This document shows, piece after piece, positions 24,184 to 34,899 of a stretch of 64,000 bases of DNA (its first letter is position 1; the number at the start of each line of letters is the position of its first letter). Position numbers and translations under genes: made by a program. This stretch comes from Setophaga petechia (Eukaryota > Chordata > Aves > Passeriformes > Parulidae). The notes under the pieces are model-generated. The model was not told where the DNA came from. It did not search any database and saw only the letters and a program-made list of their open reading frames with translations. The stretch lies in assembly GCA_024362935.1 (NCBI GenBank), contig JANCRA010000117.1:1302001-1366000 (forward strand), given 5' to 3'.

Positions 24184-27100
24184 AGAAGAAAATAGTTGAA
24201 AATCGGTCACATTCCAGAGAGATTAGAGCCAGCCCCGGGTCCTCGTTAGCAGCCAATTAAAAGCAGGGGTAACCCCTTCCCTGCTGGAGCCCAGCCCCCT
24301 GCGAGCCCCCAGCCCCAGGACAGGGGCCAGGGGATGCCCTGAGGAGCAGCCGGGGGCGTTCACAGAGGATTCCCCCTCCTGCTGCTCTGCCCGGGCTCCA
24401 GCCCAGCCGTGCTGTCCTTTTCCCCCAAAATTCACCCCAAATCTCGCCAGGACACGCCAAGCATTGGGGCAGGAAATGGGGTTTGTAGGGTGTTTAATTC
24501 AGGCCCCCAAAATCTTTGTCCAGGCGTGGCCACTGCAGCCCCATGGCACCCCAAGGTGCAGCTTTGAGCAGGGTCACCAGCTTATTTGGGGAAAAAACAC
24601 CCAGATCTGGCTCCAGGGTGACAGGGAATGGGATTTTTGAGAGAAATGGGGATGCTGGGCTCAATGCATCCTCCAGTTCCTCAGAACTTTGTGTTTGGGC
24701 ATAAGAAGGTGGGAAAAAAACCCCAAATCTGCCCTGGCAGAAGGGTCTGGGGCTGCAGCCAGGGATGGCACCGGTGGGGATTGGGGGAAGCCCCAAAATG
24801 GGGAAAAAGGGAATGGGAAAGGGGAAAAGGGAATGGGAAAGGGAAAAGGAGAGGGGAAAGGGGAAAAGGGAATGGGAAAGGGGAAAAGGGAATGGGAAAG
24901 GGGAAAAGGAGAGGGGAAAAGGAGAGGGGAATGTAGGGACCTGGCCTCTCACCCTCCTGAGGAGGACGGGGTGCCCTTCACACCCCAGCAAAGCCCCCAG
25001 TGCCAACCAGCAGGGAGCAGAGCCAGCAGCATCCCGGCCCCACAGCTGCTGCAATCCCTGGGATGGCTGGGCAGGCAGAAATCCCAATTACAGCTGGATT
25101 TACAGCCCAGGCAAGCAGACATAAATCTCTCCCCCACCCCCGCCATCCATCCGCTTCCCAGCCAAATAATCTCCTCCAGATGTTGCCCAATGGCACCAGG
25201 ATGACAAATTCCAGCCAGGAGACTCCTGGGAGGGTCTCCTGCACCCCCACATCCCAGGGAGAACCCCAAAACCCCCCAAAACATGAGTTATTGTCCCCTC
25301 GGGATTTAGGGTTTCCACAGGCTGATGCAGGAGACATCTCCACGTTCCCTTTGGGCATTGACACCAGCCAGGCAAAGGGTGTCCCAGCTGGGGCCAGGGG
25401 TTTTGGGGTGGGATGAGGGTTTGTGACACCCTAACAGCAGATGTTTGTCTGTTCCCACACCACAGCCACAGCCACAGATGGGAAATGCCAACGGGGCTGC
25501 GCTGGGAAGGTGGGGAAAGTGGCTGGGGGATGAAAAATAGGTTTAAAAACTCTCAATTTGGGATGAGCTTGGAGAGGTGGCACTGGTGCAACCTGATCTC
25601 CACCCACAGACCCCATGTCCCCACCCTGGGGACACCGGGGGCACCTGAGGGAGAGCTGGGGCCAGGGAAAGGTGGGGTGGGATGGGATGGGATCAGTGAG
25701 ATGGGATGGGATCAATGGGATGGGGTAGGATCAATGGGATGGGATGGGATCCATGGGATGGGATGGGATGGGATCAGTGGGATGGGATGGGATAGGATGG
25801 GATGGGATCAGTGGGATGGGATCAGTGGGATGGAATGGGATGGGATCAATGGGGTGGGATCAATGGGGTGGGATCAATGGGATGGGATCAATGGGGTGGG
25901 ATCAATGGGGTGGGATCAATGGGGTGGGATGGGATCAATGGGATGGGATGGGATGGGATGGGATTGGGAATGGGATCAATGGGATGGAATGGGATGGGAT
26001 GGGATCAATGGGATGGGATGGGATGGGATGGGATTGGGAATGGGATCAATGGGATGGGATGGGATGGGATGGGATGGGATGGGATGGGATGGGATGGGAT
26101 GGGATGGGGTGGGGTGGGATGGGATGGGGTGGGGTGGGATGGGATCAGTGGGATGGGATGGAATGGGATGGGATAGGATGGGATGGAATGGGATCAATGG
26201 GATGGGATAGGATGGGATGGGATTGGGAATGGGATCAATGGGATGGGATGGGATGGGATGGGATCAATGGGATGGGATGGGATGGGATCAATGGGATCAA
26301 TGGGATGCCGGGCATGAGGCTGGAGCACTGCAGTGGGGACAGCAGTGGGGACAACCCAGGGTGGCCCTGCTCCACACTGGGTGCCCCGAGCACCCCGAGC
26401 CTCCCCCACCCACAGAGGACCCCAACCCAGCCCCTGCTCCCTGTCCCCACAGCCAGTGGCCCCAGGCCCTGCTGCTGGCCCAGGCTTTGTCTGCAGCTCC
26501 CTCAATGCATCCATTCATGTCCTGCATCCTCTGGGGGATCCCAGCAGGAGCAGCAGGCTCAGCCTGCCCTGCCACCAACAGCCCTGTCCCAGGGCATCCA
26601 GAGCATCCTGGGGCTGGGGGTGACACCAGCACAGCCAGCTCCCTGTCCCTGAGCATCCTGGGGTGACACCAGCACAGCCAGCTCCCTGTCCCTGAGCATC
26701 CTGGGGTGACACCAGCACAGCCAGCTCCCTGTCCCAGGGCATCCTGGGGTGACACCAGCACAGCCAGCTCCCTGTCCCTGAGCATCCTGGGGTGACACCA
26801 GCACAGCCAGCTCCCTGTCCCTGAGCATCCTGGGGTGACACCAGCACAGCCAGCTCCCTGTCCCTGAGCATCCTGGGGTGACACCAGCACAGCCAGCTCC
26901 CTGTCCTGCCCCTCCCTTGCCCTGAGCAGCATCCCCAGGGATCCCCAGAGATCCCCAATATCCCCAGCATCCCCAGGCTGAACACACAGGGTGAAATCCT
27001 TGCCAAAAAACACCAGAAAAAGGCAAACTGGGAAGGGGCACACCAGCCCTCCTCTCCCTCCTCCTCCTCCTCAGGGAGCCCCCCCACCTCCATCCCCTTT

Positions 27101-30100
27101 CCCCAAACTCCCAGAGAGGAAAACAACACAACTGCTCCTGGTTCCAGCCCCTTCCTCCCTCATCCCTCCTCTTCCTCCGTCCAGGATGCACCGGGCACTT
27201 CCCCCCGGGTTCCTCTTCCCTCCCGAGCTCCCGCCCGCGACTTCAAGGAAGGAAAACTAATGAAAAGCAGCTGCTGGGAATTCCAGAAGGATGATGAATG
27301 CGCCTCAGTCCCGGAACAATCCCAGGGCTGAGCAGAGGCGCCCCGAGCACTTACTTCATCGCTTTAATTTGGGAATCGTGTTAGAAAAGGAGGGAGGAGG
27401 GAGATTCGGGGGGTGGAAACCTCCTGGAGGTCTGCAAACCCCGCCCGCGGGGTAATTAGCCGAAGAGCATAATTAAGGAGCGGGATAAAGGGGCCATTGT
27501 GCGCGGCTGCTCTGCAGTCTGGGAGCGGGGAAACTGAGGCACGGGCAGGGCTGGATCAGCCCAGCAGCTGCTCACAGCGACGAGGACAAGCCAAAAAGTG
27601 CGGAAAAAACGGAGTTTTCCCTTAATATTTACCAGCTGGGGAAGGAAGGCGGCGCTGATGGGGGCAAATCCCAAATAAAGCAGAAAATCCCGAATTAGTG
27701 CAGCAGAAAGGAGGAGGAACCGCCGTGGTCCCAGGATGCTGAGCATCGAGCCGGCCCCCACGCCAGAAAACCCCCCCATTCCAACACCTCCATCCGCATC
27801 CCAGCGCCAAAATCCCTCCAGGCTCTGCCAGAACCGCCAGCAAGACCCGCCCGGTTTTTGGAGCAGCCCTTCTCCCTGCCAAAAATCCGTATTTTAATCA
27901 TTTTCCTTGGCAGCAGCGCAGTTAAGGATCTATTTTCTTTAGGAGACAGATAGGGCTCTGTATCCTCAGGAATTCATCGCAGGAGTGGCGCAAAAAAAGC
28001 CGGAATAGGTCCAGGTTATGGATTTTTCCCTCATTTATTTTGGGATCGCAGCCTGCCTCGGCGCATTAATTACACCGAGGTGCATTAATTACACCGGCAC
28101 GGCGTCGGGAGAGCTGTTTGGATGGAATTCCACGCCTGAGGAAGGTTTGGATTTATTTAAATCCTCGCCTCCAGACTCGAATTCCTGGGGTTAAACTGGT
28201 TTTTTTGGGAAGGGTGCCAATCCTGTGCATGGTCGCTGCTCCGTGCCTGGTTCCCATCCACTTCCCAAGCAGGAGGAAGATGCTGGGATGAGGTTTTACC
28301 CAGTATGGATCCATCTCACTCTGGGTTTGGGGTAAAACCCATCAGCTCCACACCATCCTGGTGGAATGGAGCTGGCATTGGGGATTTGCATCCATCCAGA
28401 GCATTCCCTGTTCTTCCACCTTGTGTTGTGGGAATGATCCCAAGGAGCAAACACAACCTCACAGGTCCCCAATTCCTGACTGGAATTGAGGAAAATTGGC
28501 AGAAACACTGCTCCAAACAATGCCATTGTCAGATTCCAACAAATTCCTTCACCATCAGAGCAGAGCCCCCAAAATTCTCCCTGGGCAGAAACTGCCAGGA
28601 ACGTGATGCTTTCCTAGGGACCATGGAGACTTCCCAAATTCCAGGATCCCAGCTGGAAATAGCCCAGGAGCAAAGTGAATTCACAGAGATTGAAGAGCAG
28701 GAGCATCCATCCATTGCAGCTTGGTGGGTTGGCACAGGGATGTGACTTCTCCTGGTCTGGAGTGTGGGAAGGCACCGTGTAACCAGATTCCCAAATATTT
28801 CCCAGATTTCCATAGACATCCCAGGTTTCTAAAGATTTTGGAGTGGAGAAATGCAGAATTCCCAGTATTCCAAACAAATCCTCCAGCTGTCAGATCAGTC
28901 CTGGCACCTGCAGACTCATCCATCCCCTGGATCCACCACCTTCCTGGCCACCTCCCAGCCATGGAGATTATTTGGGGTTTGGGTTTCTTCTCCCAAACCT
29001 TTCTTCTCCCTTCAATCCACAGCACCTGGGTGGGTGCCACGGCCACAGGGAGGGCTGCGTCCTGCAGATCAGCTCCTTCCCTCCAGCACTGGGGCAAAAC
29101 CGAGAAGGAAACAGGGCCAGGATGGTTCCCGAGGCAGGCTGTGCCTCTGCTGCCACCCCGCAGCTCTGCGTGTCCAGGCTCATCCGAGGATGAGGGTGGG
29201 AGGAGGATGAGGGTGGGAGCTCGGTGCCCCGGGGCCGTGCTGCGTGTGGGGATGTGGGGCTGGATCCAGGGGGCTGCGAGGCTGCTGCCAGCACAGGGCT
29301 GGGAAACTGTGCCTGGGTGAGTCCAGAGGGGATTGGAGCTCTGTGTCCAGCACAGGGCTGGGAAACTGTGCCTGGGTGAGTCCAGAGGGATCAGGGTGCT
29401 GTGTCCAGGTGTGCCTGGATGTATCCAGAAAGGATCAGGGATCCTGTGTCCAGCTGTGCCGGGGTGTATCCAGAGGAGATTGGAGCTCTGTGTCCAGCAG
29501 AGGGCTGGGAAGCTGTGCCTGGATGAATCCAGCAGGGATGAGGGTGCTGTGTCCAGCTCTCCCTGGGTGTATCCAGGAAGGATTGGGGATCCTGTGACCC
29601 TGGGTGTATCCAGATGCTGTGTCCAGCTGTGCCTGGGTGCATCCAGGTGCTGTGTCCAGCACAGGGCTGGGAGGCTGTGCCTGGATATATCCAGAGGGGA
29701 TTGGGGTTCCGTGTCCAGCACAGGGCTGGGAGGCTCTCTCTGGATGGATCCAGATGCTGTGTCCAGCTGTGCCTGGGTGTATCCAGGAAGGATCAGGGAT
29801 CCTGTGTCCAGCTGTGCCTGGGTGCATCCAGGTGCTGTGTCCAGCTCCATGGAGGGCTCTGCTCCCAGAGGCTGAGGTGTGGAGTGAGGAGGCTGAGCCT
29901 GCGTGGATGCAGGGTCAGAGCCAGGATGCTGTGCCCACACGGATCCAGGACAGGGCCAGGGATGCCTGGAGGGATCAGGAACAGGATCCAACAGGAGATC
30001 AAGCACGCTGAGCCACAGGATCTGGGTGGGGCTGAGGATGCTGCACAGCATCACAGGTGCTGTGTCTGGCTGCATCCAGAGCAGGACCAAGGATGCTCTG

Positions 30101-32647
30101 TCCTGACTCTTGTGTCTGACTGAGGATGCTGAGCCTTGCTGGGTCTGGTTCAAGGGTGCTGTGCCCAGTGTGGGATCAGGGACACTGTGCCCATGCTGGG
30201 ATCTGGGATCCCTGTGCTGCACGCCGTGGGAGCTCACAGGAGGGGTTTGGTGCTGGGCACAGAGCTCTGCTGCTCTCCCGTGGGATCCAGAGCATCACAA
30301 AACTCACCCGACCCGCCCCAGCATCCCCCCGCACCCCTCACTGACCGGAGGCCCCATTCCGTCGGAATTCAGCCCAAATCCACGCTTTCCCAACCCTCCG
30401 AAGCATCCGGGAGGCGACACCCGCTCCAGCCCCTGTTAATTAATCCCCTTTCTGGGATTCATTAAATCATCGTTAGTGGCCGCTTGTGACGGATCCCGAG
30501 CCCAATCCCCGCTCATTATCCCGGATTCCTCGCCAGCGTTTGGCATCGCGGTCAGTCCTGCTTCATCCCCAAAACCTCCTAATCCCAGGAGTGACAAATT
30601 GGGAATACAACCTTTATCCAGCCGGGATAATTAGCTGATCTGCCCTCCCCATCCCGGGATTTGCACTTCACGGCCGCTCCAACCAGTTGCTCCCAGGAAA
30701 GCAAAAGCAGGGAAACCCTGAAAATTCCGAAAACCCTCTGGGGGAACCAGGCGGGTTCTGGGATTCCGAACCATTACAAACATTGTTATCCCATGCAGGC
30801 TCCACATGGGAACGCAGTTCCCTGTGGATCCGGAGAAACAACACGAGGAAAAGCATCACCGGAGCGAGAAACACACCTGGAGCATCGGGAGGGAGGGGGC
30901 ACCACCGTCAGCATCCCTCCCCGAGGGGTCGGGACCCCCGGAGGGCCGAGAATTCCCTCCTCCCCCGGGGGGGCTCGGAATTCCCCCCAGGACGGCCCCG
31001 CAGGGAACACCTTGTGCTCCTGAAACACCTCCGCATCCCTCAAACCACTCTGGGATGCTGCCCGGGATGGTTTGGGGGTCGAGGGACTCTGCTGAGGGGA
31101 GGGGGTCGCTCCCCCTCTCCCACTCCCCCAGTTCTCGCTCAATTTGCTTAATCACTTCTCCCCCCGCGGCCAATGTTGGCCCATTAACGGCTTTAAAACC
31201 CGTTTAAATGAGAAAAGCAGCAGCTCAGGGTCAGGTTTCGGGGCGGGTCCCCCGGAGCGAAGCCCCCCAAACTCCCCACCCCCCTCAAAGCCCCCCCTCC
31301 AAAAAGGGGCGAAGTGAGCCAAAAATAAAATAAATAACCCAAATTTCTTGGCTTTTTTTCTTTAGCATCAGGTGGTCGCTTTCCCGCAGGACGGGCTGTG
31401 AGGCTTGGGGGTGAGGGGAGGGTCCGGGGGGCACTTACGGTGCGGGCTCCGCCGGGGGACAGCGCTCCGTTGGCGAGGTAGGGGCTGCCCAGCTCCGGGA
31501 GCATCAGGAACGGGTACCCGGGGTACGGGGGGCCCTTAAAGAAACCCCCATCCTGCTGCCGTCTGACCACTGCCGAGAGAGCGGAGGGGGCGTCAGGGGC
31601 GGCGGGCGGGACCCGAAAAGTCCCTCTGGGGGTGCCCGAATCTCTTGGGGGAGGTCCCGGGTTGTTCCGGGGGTCTCTGCCGGAGTTACGGGGGAGTCCT
31701 TGGTTCTCGCGGAGGGTGGGTGGGTCCCTCGGGGGGTCCCTGATTTTCTAGGGGTTCGCACTTGGGGGGCAGCGGGGTGCGTCCCTTGGGGGTGCCCAAG
31801 CCCCTTAGGGGGGTCTTTGGGGGATCCCCGCTGGGGAGGGGCCCGGACAGGTCCCTTGGGGTGTCCCTGGTTTTTCGGGGAGGGGTCCCTGCCACTGCGG
31901 GGTCTCGGCTGCGCGGGGCAGCCCCGGGGGTGGCGGCTCCCGGTGTCCGTCACTCCCCCCCGAACGGCTCCGTGCAGCCTTGGGGGGCACCGACCACCGA
32001 TCCGGGGCCGGGGACACGGGGGAGTGGGGACACGGGGGGGGCGAGGAGGACACGGAGCGGGGAATTGGGGGAGGGGGGCGAGGACACCGGGGAGGGGACA
32101 CAGGGGGGACACCACACACGGGGGGGGACACACACGGGGGAACGGGACCCGGCCCCGGGGGACACCGCGGGGAGGAGCGGAGGACACGGCGGGGCGGGGG
32201 GGGCACACAAGGGGTCCCGCCCGCAGCGGGGGCGGAAACAAAGAAGTTGGGAAGTGCCGGCGGGTCCCGGGGGATGCGGCGGGGAGCGGGGAGGGGGGGT
32301 CCGGTACCTTCCGCCAGCGAGTCCCGCGGCTTCTGGAAACTTTCCCGGGGCGGCGGGGGCCGCTCCGCCTGCGGGGAGAGGCGGTGAGCGGAGCGGGGCC
32401 GGGCGGGGGGCGCCTCCCCCCGGCTCCCCGCCGCCCCCCGCCTCACCTCGGGGCCGGGGCCGGCCGCGCCGCCGGGGCCCCCCCGGTTCTCGGTCTCGCT
32501 GACCAGCGAGGACTTGAGCTCGTCCAGGTCCCCGTGGGCCGAGCCGCGCCCCGCGCCCTTGTCCTGCTCCTCGCCCTCGTCCTGGAAGGCGATGAGCTCG
32601 TCGGGGGCCCCCAGGTCGTCCCCCCCCGTGGGTTCCAGCTGCGGCAT
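17088..32647 (-). CDS. TCF7L1: TCF7L1 (TCF3), HMG-box TCF/LEF transcription factor
   Basis: A nuclear beta-catenin-binding factor that mainly represses Wnt target genes. Minus-strand exons are 32447-32647, 32308-32368, 31439-31569, 22476-22559, 21708-21840, 20942-21044, 20498-20581, 20032-20175, 18922-19081, 18123-18230, 17838-17916 and 17088-17470, giving 556 residues (human 588). The N-terminus MPQLEP and acidic [12 protein letters not shown] (about residues 15-26) are the beta-catenin-binding region. [14 protein letters not shown] is the conserved family block in exon 3. The HMG box spans about 328-398 (exons 9-10), followed by the KKKKRKREK nuclear signal (405-413). Polyglutamine 416-424 and polyserine 503-512 are simple-repeat expansions. 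CtBP motifs PLSLTTK (487-493) and PLSLVTK (547-553), plus the [19 protein letters not shown] block, identify TCF7L1 rather than TCF7, TCF7L2 or LEF1. No C-clamp is present. Intron 3 is 8.9 kb. Confidence 0.98.
17483..17815. repeat. Minisatellite filling TCF7L1 intron 11
   Basis: Tandem GGGGACAGGGACAGCGTGAG units with interspersed GGCACGGGGG variants run from the polypyrimidine tract of the exon 12 acceptor almost to the exon 11 donor. On the minus strand they extend the pyrimidine tract. Confidence 0.9.
18570..18895. repeat. 32-bp minisatellite in TCF7L1 intron 9
   Basis: About nine to ten near-identical 32-base units containing GGCAGTGCCCAGGTGTGGGG and then GCTCCCCGGGCT. High identity between copies suggests recent homogenisation. 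The array begins about 25 bases inside the exon 9 donor and does not copy it. Confidence 0.93.
19161..19967 (+). mobile_element. Solo ERV-like LTR with expanded AT-rich core, TCF7L1 intron 8
   Basis: The segment runs from TGTTAGGAGCTCTTCTCC to AGTCAAGATTC...GAGCCCCACC. It resembles an endogenous retroviral LTR I recall as common in songbirds, including a GAATGCAACAGGTGCATCTG block, an AGCCAATCACAG CCAAT-type block and a TTCTATTCTTTTAGTATA block. About 19430-19870 is an almost pure A/T tract (TATAT-rich), much longer than I would expect in the LTR and so probably expanded in place. No gag, pol or env sequence is present. Target-site duplications are not clear. Confidence 0.65.
20285..20497. 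repeat. 20-bp array phased with the TCF7L1 exon 7 donor
   Basis: Units of about 20 bases (CATAAACCCCAAACCCGCCC on the plus strand, with older variants further away) run up to the exon 7 5' splice site. The donor dinucleotide aligns with GC at the same position in the next two copies. Confidence 0.85.
20715..20925. repeat. Minisatellite in TCF7L1 intron 6
   Basis: Repeated blocks of CAGCCCCCTCCCAGCACCCC and AAATTCTGCCCCTGAGCA, about 45 bases long with some shorter units. They end about 15 bases from the exon 6 donor without copying it. Confidence 0.85.
21325..21707. repeat. 61-bp minisatellite carrying copies of the TCF7L1 exon 5 donor
   Basis: Read on the minus strand, every unit contains GTGAGCGGGGCTGGGGGC or its GTGAGTGGGG variant, matching the intron side of the authentic exon 5 donor. 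GT positions are at 21707 (authentic), 21668, 21585, 21524, 21463, 21402 and 21341. The last five are spaced exactly 61 bases apart. Confidence 0.93.
21942..22341. repeat. 20-bp minisatellite in TCF7L1 intron 4, about 20 copies
   Basis: Units such as CCCCAGGGATGGTGTTCCTG and CCCCAATAAAGGTGTTCCTG keep an exact 20-base step over about 400 bases. It is internal to the intron and does not touch splice sites. Confidence 0.93.
22565..22985. repeat. Minisatellite next to TCF7L1 exon 4, including a duplicated acceptor
   Basis: Multiple AAACCCTGCAGGGACCCC and CCTGCCCCAAAA units. At 22641-22700 the array also holds a second copy of the exon 4 acceptor region and the first nine exon bases. Confidence 0.88.
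23870..24125. repeat. 10-11 bp CACTGTCCCC array
   Basis: Dense tandem CACTGTCCCC and CATTGTCCCC units in TCF7L1 intron 3. The G-rich minus strand could form quadruplex-type structures. Confidence 0.92.
24151..24181. repeat. Poly(A) tract
   Basis: A run of about 31 adenines in TCF7L1 intron 3. No retroposon body is recognisable upstream, so simple-repeat origin is as likely as an old retrotransposition tail. Confidence 0.85.
24795..24935. repeat. Purine-only GGGAATGGGAAAGGGGAAAA array
   Basis: Tandem G/A units about 20 bases long form a nearly pure purine strand, a possible triplex-forming tract. Confidence 0.88.
25672..26310. repeat. Large TGGGA pentamer array with CAATGGGAT higher-order variants
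   Basis: About 640 bases of GGGAT pentamers, broken regularly by GATCAATGGGAT and GATCAGTGGGAT variants and short GGGGT runs. It lies in TCF7L1 intron 3. Open frames across it are repeat artefacts. Confidence 0.95.
26595..26905. repeat. 43-bp minisatellite, about seven copies
   Basis: Units contain AGCATCCTGGGGTGACACCA and then GCACAGCCAGCTCCCTGTCC. The period is exactly 43 over most of the array. It lies in TCF7L1 intron 3. Confidence 0.93.
27220..28170. promoter_or_regulatory. Candidate conserved non-coding element in TCF7L1 intron 3
   Basis: About 950 bases without tandem repeats or transposons, less GC-rich than its surroundings, with many AT motifs: GGTAATTAGC, CATAATTAAGG, TTTATTTTGGGATCG, and two copies of GCATTAATTACACCG at about 28061 and 28082. 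GGATTT and AAATCC arms (28149-28164) form a small inverted repeat. Such islands in TCF7L1 introns fit developmental enhancers. This is inference only. Confidence 0.4.
28292..28339. repeat. Inverted repeat of the GGGTAAAACC motif
   Basis: GGTTTTACCC at 28292-28301 and GGGTAAAACC at 28330-28339 are perfect inverted arms with a 28-base loop. The right arm with its flank (GGGTTTGGGGTAAAACCC) matches the core of the array at 12441-12580. Confidence 0.75.
29280..29865. repeat. Degenerate minisatellite in TCF7L1 intron 3
   Basis: Diverged units around GTGTCCAGCTGTGCCTGGGT and GTGTCCAGCACAGGGCTGGG with variable spacing. It is an old array; all frames across it are repeat-derived. Confidence 0.85.
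30425..30700. promoter_or_regulatory. Second candidate non-coding element in TCF7L1 intron 3
   Basis: Unique sequence containing GTTAATTAATCCCC, GATTCATTAAATCATCGTTA and GATAATTAGCTGATC in a short AT-rich island. Its composition is similar to that of the 27220-28170 island. Confidence 0.35.
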
Positions 32648-33000
32648 CGTGGGGTCCCGCCCCGGCCCCGCCGGGCCCCGCCGCCGCCGCCGCCACCGCC
32701 CGGAGGGTCGGGAATGCGCGGGGCGGCGGGGCGGGGAGGAGCCGGGATGCAAACCGACACCGGGGGCCGGGCAGGGGCTCGCGCCGCCCCGCCGGGCCCG
32801 CTGCGCTCCGCGAGGGTCCCGCGCCGGCCCCGCACCGGCCCCGCTCGGCGCCGCCGCGCCCGGGGCTCCCTGCGCGTCCGGGGCCCCCCCGGCCCGTCCG
32901 TGCCGCCCTCGTCCCATCCGGGGCTCCCCGGCTGGGGTGTCCCCGTCCCACGCGGGGTGTCACCTCCCTTCCCACCCCTGCTCCCCCCCGTTCCATGCGG
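31850..33000 (-). promoter_or_regulatory. TCF7L1: TCF7L1 CpG island and promoter
   Basis: A very GC- and CpG-rich block spans intron 2, exons 1-2 and sequence upstream of the start codon at 32647. There is no TATA box, as usual for this gene family. A CCGCCGCCGCCGCCACC tract precedes the ATG in the presumed 5'UTR. Confidence 0.7.
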
Positions 33001-34364
33001 GGTGACGCTCGTGACACATCTCAGTGTTCTCAGCTTACTCGTGGTCCCCCCCTTTCCGTCCATGTTCCTCACACCCTGCCCTGGGGTTCCTCTCGTGCCC
33101 GGGGTCCCCCCATCCGTCCAGGGTGTCCCCTCCCATCTGGGTGCTCCCATCCCTGTCCCCCATCCTGTTCAGCTGCCTCCCCCCACCCATGGTACCCCCA
33201 TCCCACCCATGGTGCCCCCATCCCTCCCAGGGTGCCCCCATCCCTCCCGGGGTGCACCGATCCCACCCCAGGGAATGCTCGGGGAGATGCCCACCCCTCC
33301 CCGCACTGGGAGCAGGGTCCTGCCGTGATGGGACAGACTCATCCAAAACCCTTTTTCTCCCTTTTTTTTACAGGGTGGGCTCGTTCCCGCACAGCCGGCG
33401 GGGTGGCACCCGGCGGGGCTCAATCCGTCACCCCCGCGGCACCATTGTCCCCGTGCCATCGCCCGCAGCCTGGCCGTGAACCCCCATCCCAGGCACCCCC
33501 AGCCCCCAGACCCCGGGGCCAGCAGCCCCCCCGGCCGCCCCTCGCTCTGCGCCACAAAGCTCCTTCAGTTGCTGCGCCTGAAATACTTCATGAAAAGGCT
33601 TTTGTACGGTCGGAATCGCTGGTGACCCCGGTCCCCCCTGCCCAAGATTCCCAAGGAAAAGCAGGAGGCAGCTGCGGGGGGTCGTGCCGGCTGGCCCTTC
33701 CCCGCTCCCGGCCCTCCAGATGTTTTATTGCCCTGCGTTTAATTAACATTTCCAGCCACGTGCTCGGTGGGGAGCTCACATCTGCCCCTTCTCCGCGGGC
33801 CGCTCCTGGTTTAGGGGCGCACGGAGAGGGGGTGTGGATGTGACCAGGGGTCCGGGTGAGTCCCGGGATGCTGAAAAATAGAAATAATCCCCTTATGCAT
33901 TAATTTTGCCCATATTTCCCATAAATAACCCTCGAGGTGCGAGGAGGTGGCTGGTTCCCAGCAGTGAACGGCCCGTGCCACCCAGCACTCCCAGGTGCCC
34001 CAAAACTTGGACCTCCTAAATCCTAAAAAAGGCAGCCCTGCAGTTTGGGGCGTTTCCCAACATTTTCACAGGTCCTACAAACACAGGAGAACCTCCTCCG
34101 TGACACCGGGTGTTCTGGGGGATCCGTGGGATGGGGGATCCGTGGGATGGGGGATCCTTTGTCCCCCCAGGAAGTCTGGACACGCTGGGACGCCCAGGTA
34201 CCCCAGGACCTACACCAGGACTCCGAGGGGAGACCCCAGGACCCTCCATCACTGGTTCTCCATCTCCCACCCCATCCCACCCGCCAGCAGCGGGGCAGGG
34301 CAGGGGGACAACGAGCCGCGAATGTCCCATCAGTGCTCCTGGGGACACCGCCCGCGCCTTGGGT

Positions 34365-34490
34365 CACCTCCCGGGACCCCCAGGTCACCTCCCGGGACCC
34401 CCAGAACACCTCCCGGGACCCCAGAACAGCTCCCGGGACCCCCAGAACACCTCCCGGGACCCCCAGGTCACCTCCCGTGCCCCCCCCCGA
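34365..34490. repeat. 24-bp CTCCCGGGACCCCCAGAACA array
   Basis: Five to six units in the DBNL upstream region, each carrying the palindrome TCCCGGGA. Confidence 0.85.
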
Positions 34491-34792
34491 ACACCCTTCG
34501 GGACAGCCACCACCTCGGGGGGATGAGAGGCACAATTTTGACGATTTGGGCTAAAACTGAGCCGCATTTGCACCCCAAAAAGATCCGGGCTCTGAGGCGC
34601 TCCCCGATGCGCCCCCCCGGGCTGGGGAATGAGGGAAATCCTCGGAAATGGCGAATTTCTGCCCCGGGGGCTGCGTCTGTCCGCTCGAGCGGGGGGGTCT
34701 CCTGCCGGGCTCGGTTATTTTGGGGGTCTCCTGTCGGGGGGAGCCCGTTCTTGGGGGGCACGCTCCGCTGTTCGAGGGGCGCTCGCTGTGTC

Positions 34793-34855
34793 GGGGGCGT
34801 GGTCTGTCCGTGCAGGGGCGTGGTCTGTCCGTGCAGGGGCGTGGTCTAACAGCTG
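34793..34855. repeat. 21-bp GC-box array upstream of DBNL
   Basis: Three copies of GGGGCGTGGTCTGTCCGTGC. Each carries a GGGCGTGG Sp1/KLF-type box. Confidence 0.8.
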
Positions 34856-34899
34856 CTGGGCGCGGTGTCGCGTTTCGTGGGCGTGGCTTGGTGGGGTGG

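Noticed and set aside
25413..26666. Long MGWDGMG-type open frames
   Set aside because: They are translations of the GGGAT pentamer array in multiple frames.
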